Assembly (NCBI RefSeq): GCF_001434575.1
Contig: NZ_AZDA01000133.1
Coordinates: 1-56,050 of the forward strand
Source of the DNA: Loigolactobacillus bifermentans DSM 20003
GTDB lineage: Bacteria; Bacillota; Bacilli; Lactobacillales; Lactobacillaceae
Length of the DNA stretch: 56,050 bases
Direction: 5' to 3'
This document shows positions 55,202-56,050 of this stretch, piece after piece (the first letter of the stretch is position 1; every line of letters starts with the position of its first letter). Position numbers and translations under genes: made by a program. The notes under the pieces were generated by a model. That model was given only the letters and a program-made list of their open reading frames with translations. It was not told the DNA's origin and made no database searches.

Positions 55202-56041
55202 ATGACAAAAATGATTGAAGTAAAACCGGTATTTAAGGGGAATGTAGCTCGCTCAGTAAATCCAGCGGGGTGTCATCAGGAAATTTTAAATCAAATTAAA
55301 TACGTAGAAGCGAAAGGCCGCTATGAAGGGCCTAAAAAGGTTTTAATTTTAGGTGCTTCTTCCTCTTATGGCCTAGCAACCCGGATCACAACAGCCTTTG
55401 GCGCGCGGGCAGATACAATTGGTGTCTCTTTTGAACGTGGTCCCAAGGATGAAGAAAAGTTAGGCTCTGCTGGTTGGTATAACAATATTTATTTCCGACA
55501 AGAGGCCGAGAAAAAGGGCTTAATTGCTAAAAACTTTATCGGTGATGCTTTTAGTAATGCGATGAAGGAACAAGTGATCGATTACATTAAAACAGAATTT
55601 GGTGGCAAAATCGATTTATTGGTTTATAGCTTGGCTTCACCAAAGCGGATTGATCCAAATGAGCCAGAAAAAGTTTACACAAGTGTGATCAAACCTATTG
55701 GGCAATCGGTTTCCGGTAAGAATATTAATTTAGAAACGGAAACTTTAGATGACGTTACTATTGAACCAGCAAACGATCAGGAAATCGCCGATACCATTAA
55801 AGTAATGGGCGGTGAAGATTGGGAATTTTGGATCGATGCCCTGAAAGCAGCTGATGTGTTAGCTAACGGTTTTAAAACGACCCTTTATTCTTACATTGGA
55901 ACAGACGTAACAGATGCGTTTTATCATTCCGGAACGTTGGGTCAGGCTAAAACAGATGCTGAAAAACATGCCCATGCGATTCAAAATAAAATTAATCGCG
56001 CGTTTTATAATCAAGTTAGCCAAATACTTTTAGCTAATTGA
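55202..56041 (+). CDS. FabV/TER-type trans-2-enoyl-(CoA/ACP) reductase, C-terminally short
   Basis: 279 aa from ATG 55202, preceded by GGAGGAT; an in-frame TTG at 55187 contains the SD. FKGNVARSVNPAGCHQEIL, LGASSSYGLATRIT (NADH-binding loop), GWYNN, YSLASPKR and VMGGEDWEFWIDAL are all FabV/TER motifs. The catalytic pair Tyr-x8-Lys is intact in FYHSGTLGQAK. The family is about 395-400 residues, but a TGA stop at 56039-56041 removes the last 110 or so, starting at the expected RAFVSVNKG region. Either a truncated pseudogene, a frameshift past the window, or an unusual short form. Confidence 0.75.
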   Translation: MTKMIEVKPVFKGNVARSVNPAGCHQEILNQIKYVEAKGRYEGPKKVLILGASSSYGLATRITTAFGARADTIGVSFERGPKDEEKLGSAGWYNNIYFRQEAEKKGLIAKNFIGDAFSNAMKEQVIDYIKTEFGGKIDLLVYSLASPKRIDPNEPEKVYTSVIKPIGQSVSGKNINLETETLDDVTIEPANDQEIADTIKVMGGEDWEFWIDALKAADVLANGFKTTLYSYIGTDVTDAFYHSGTLGQAKTDAEKHAHAIQNKINRAFYNQVSQILLAN

Positions 56042-56050
56042 TAAAATAAA

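Overview
The window looks like a chromosomal segment from a lactic acid bacterium, most likely Lactobacillaceae. The reasons are moderate GC, AAGGAGG-type ribosome binding sites, a Lactobacillales S10-spc-alpha ribosomal block (adk directly before infA with no map gene) running into ecfA1-ecfA2-ecfT-truA, a structured RNA resembling the L17 downstream element after rplQ, and a T-box-controlled eukaryote/archaea-like ProS. I cannot name the genus. I see no tRNA, rRNA or CRISPR array.

Layout. (1) 1-8985: a tightly packed plus-strand selenium operon entering from the left edge. It holds an unidentified partial gene, a TIGR04282-type transferase, a nucleoside hydrolase, selD, yedF, a DUF3343 protein, selB, a cysteine desulfurase/selenocysteine lyase-like gene, selA, an unknown membrane protein and a single-domain rhodanese. 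Together they can mobilise selenium, make selenophosphate, convert Ser-tRNA(Sec) to Sec-tRNA and deliver it to the ribosome. Neither selC nor a selenoprotein gene is visible here. (2) 9016-10785: T-box leader and proS. (3) 10815-25538: ribosomal protein genes with secY, adk, infA and rpoA, with several structured leaders. (4) 25702-28989: ECF transporter energising module and truA. (5) 29085-31393: Wzz/tyrosine kinase/phosphatase polysaccharide-control trio without biosynthetic genes. (6) 31405-33396: a membrane-anchored protein on the minus strand, then rplM-rpsI. (7) 33415-35903: a frameshifted lipoprotein gene, a 53-aa ORF and a DEDDh exonuclease-HTH fusion. (8) 35980-41976: cydABCD with a catabolite-response-like site. 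(9) 42290-44305: a small unknown ORF and an APC amino-acid permease. (10) 44440-49707: a YbiW-type glycyl radical enzyme, its divergently transcribed activase, an insertion-sequence remnant and a SorC-family regulator. Related inverted repeats lie at the two promoter regions. (11) 50018-54445: fabH-accB-accC-accD-accA. (12) 54673-56041: a MaoC hydratase and a short FabV/TER-type reductase that stops about 110 residues early.

The most interesting parts are the selenocysteine operon with its unexplained accessory genes, and the glycyl-radical locus with matching operators next to a sugar-phosphate-type regulator. Smaller points of interest are the exonuclease-HTH fusion, the small ORF behind an attenuator-like leader, and the shortened reductase.
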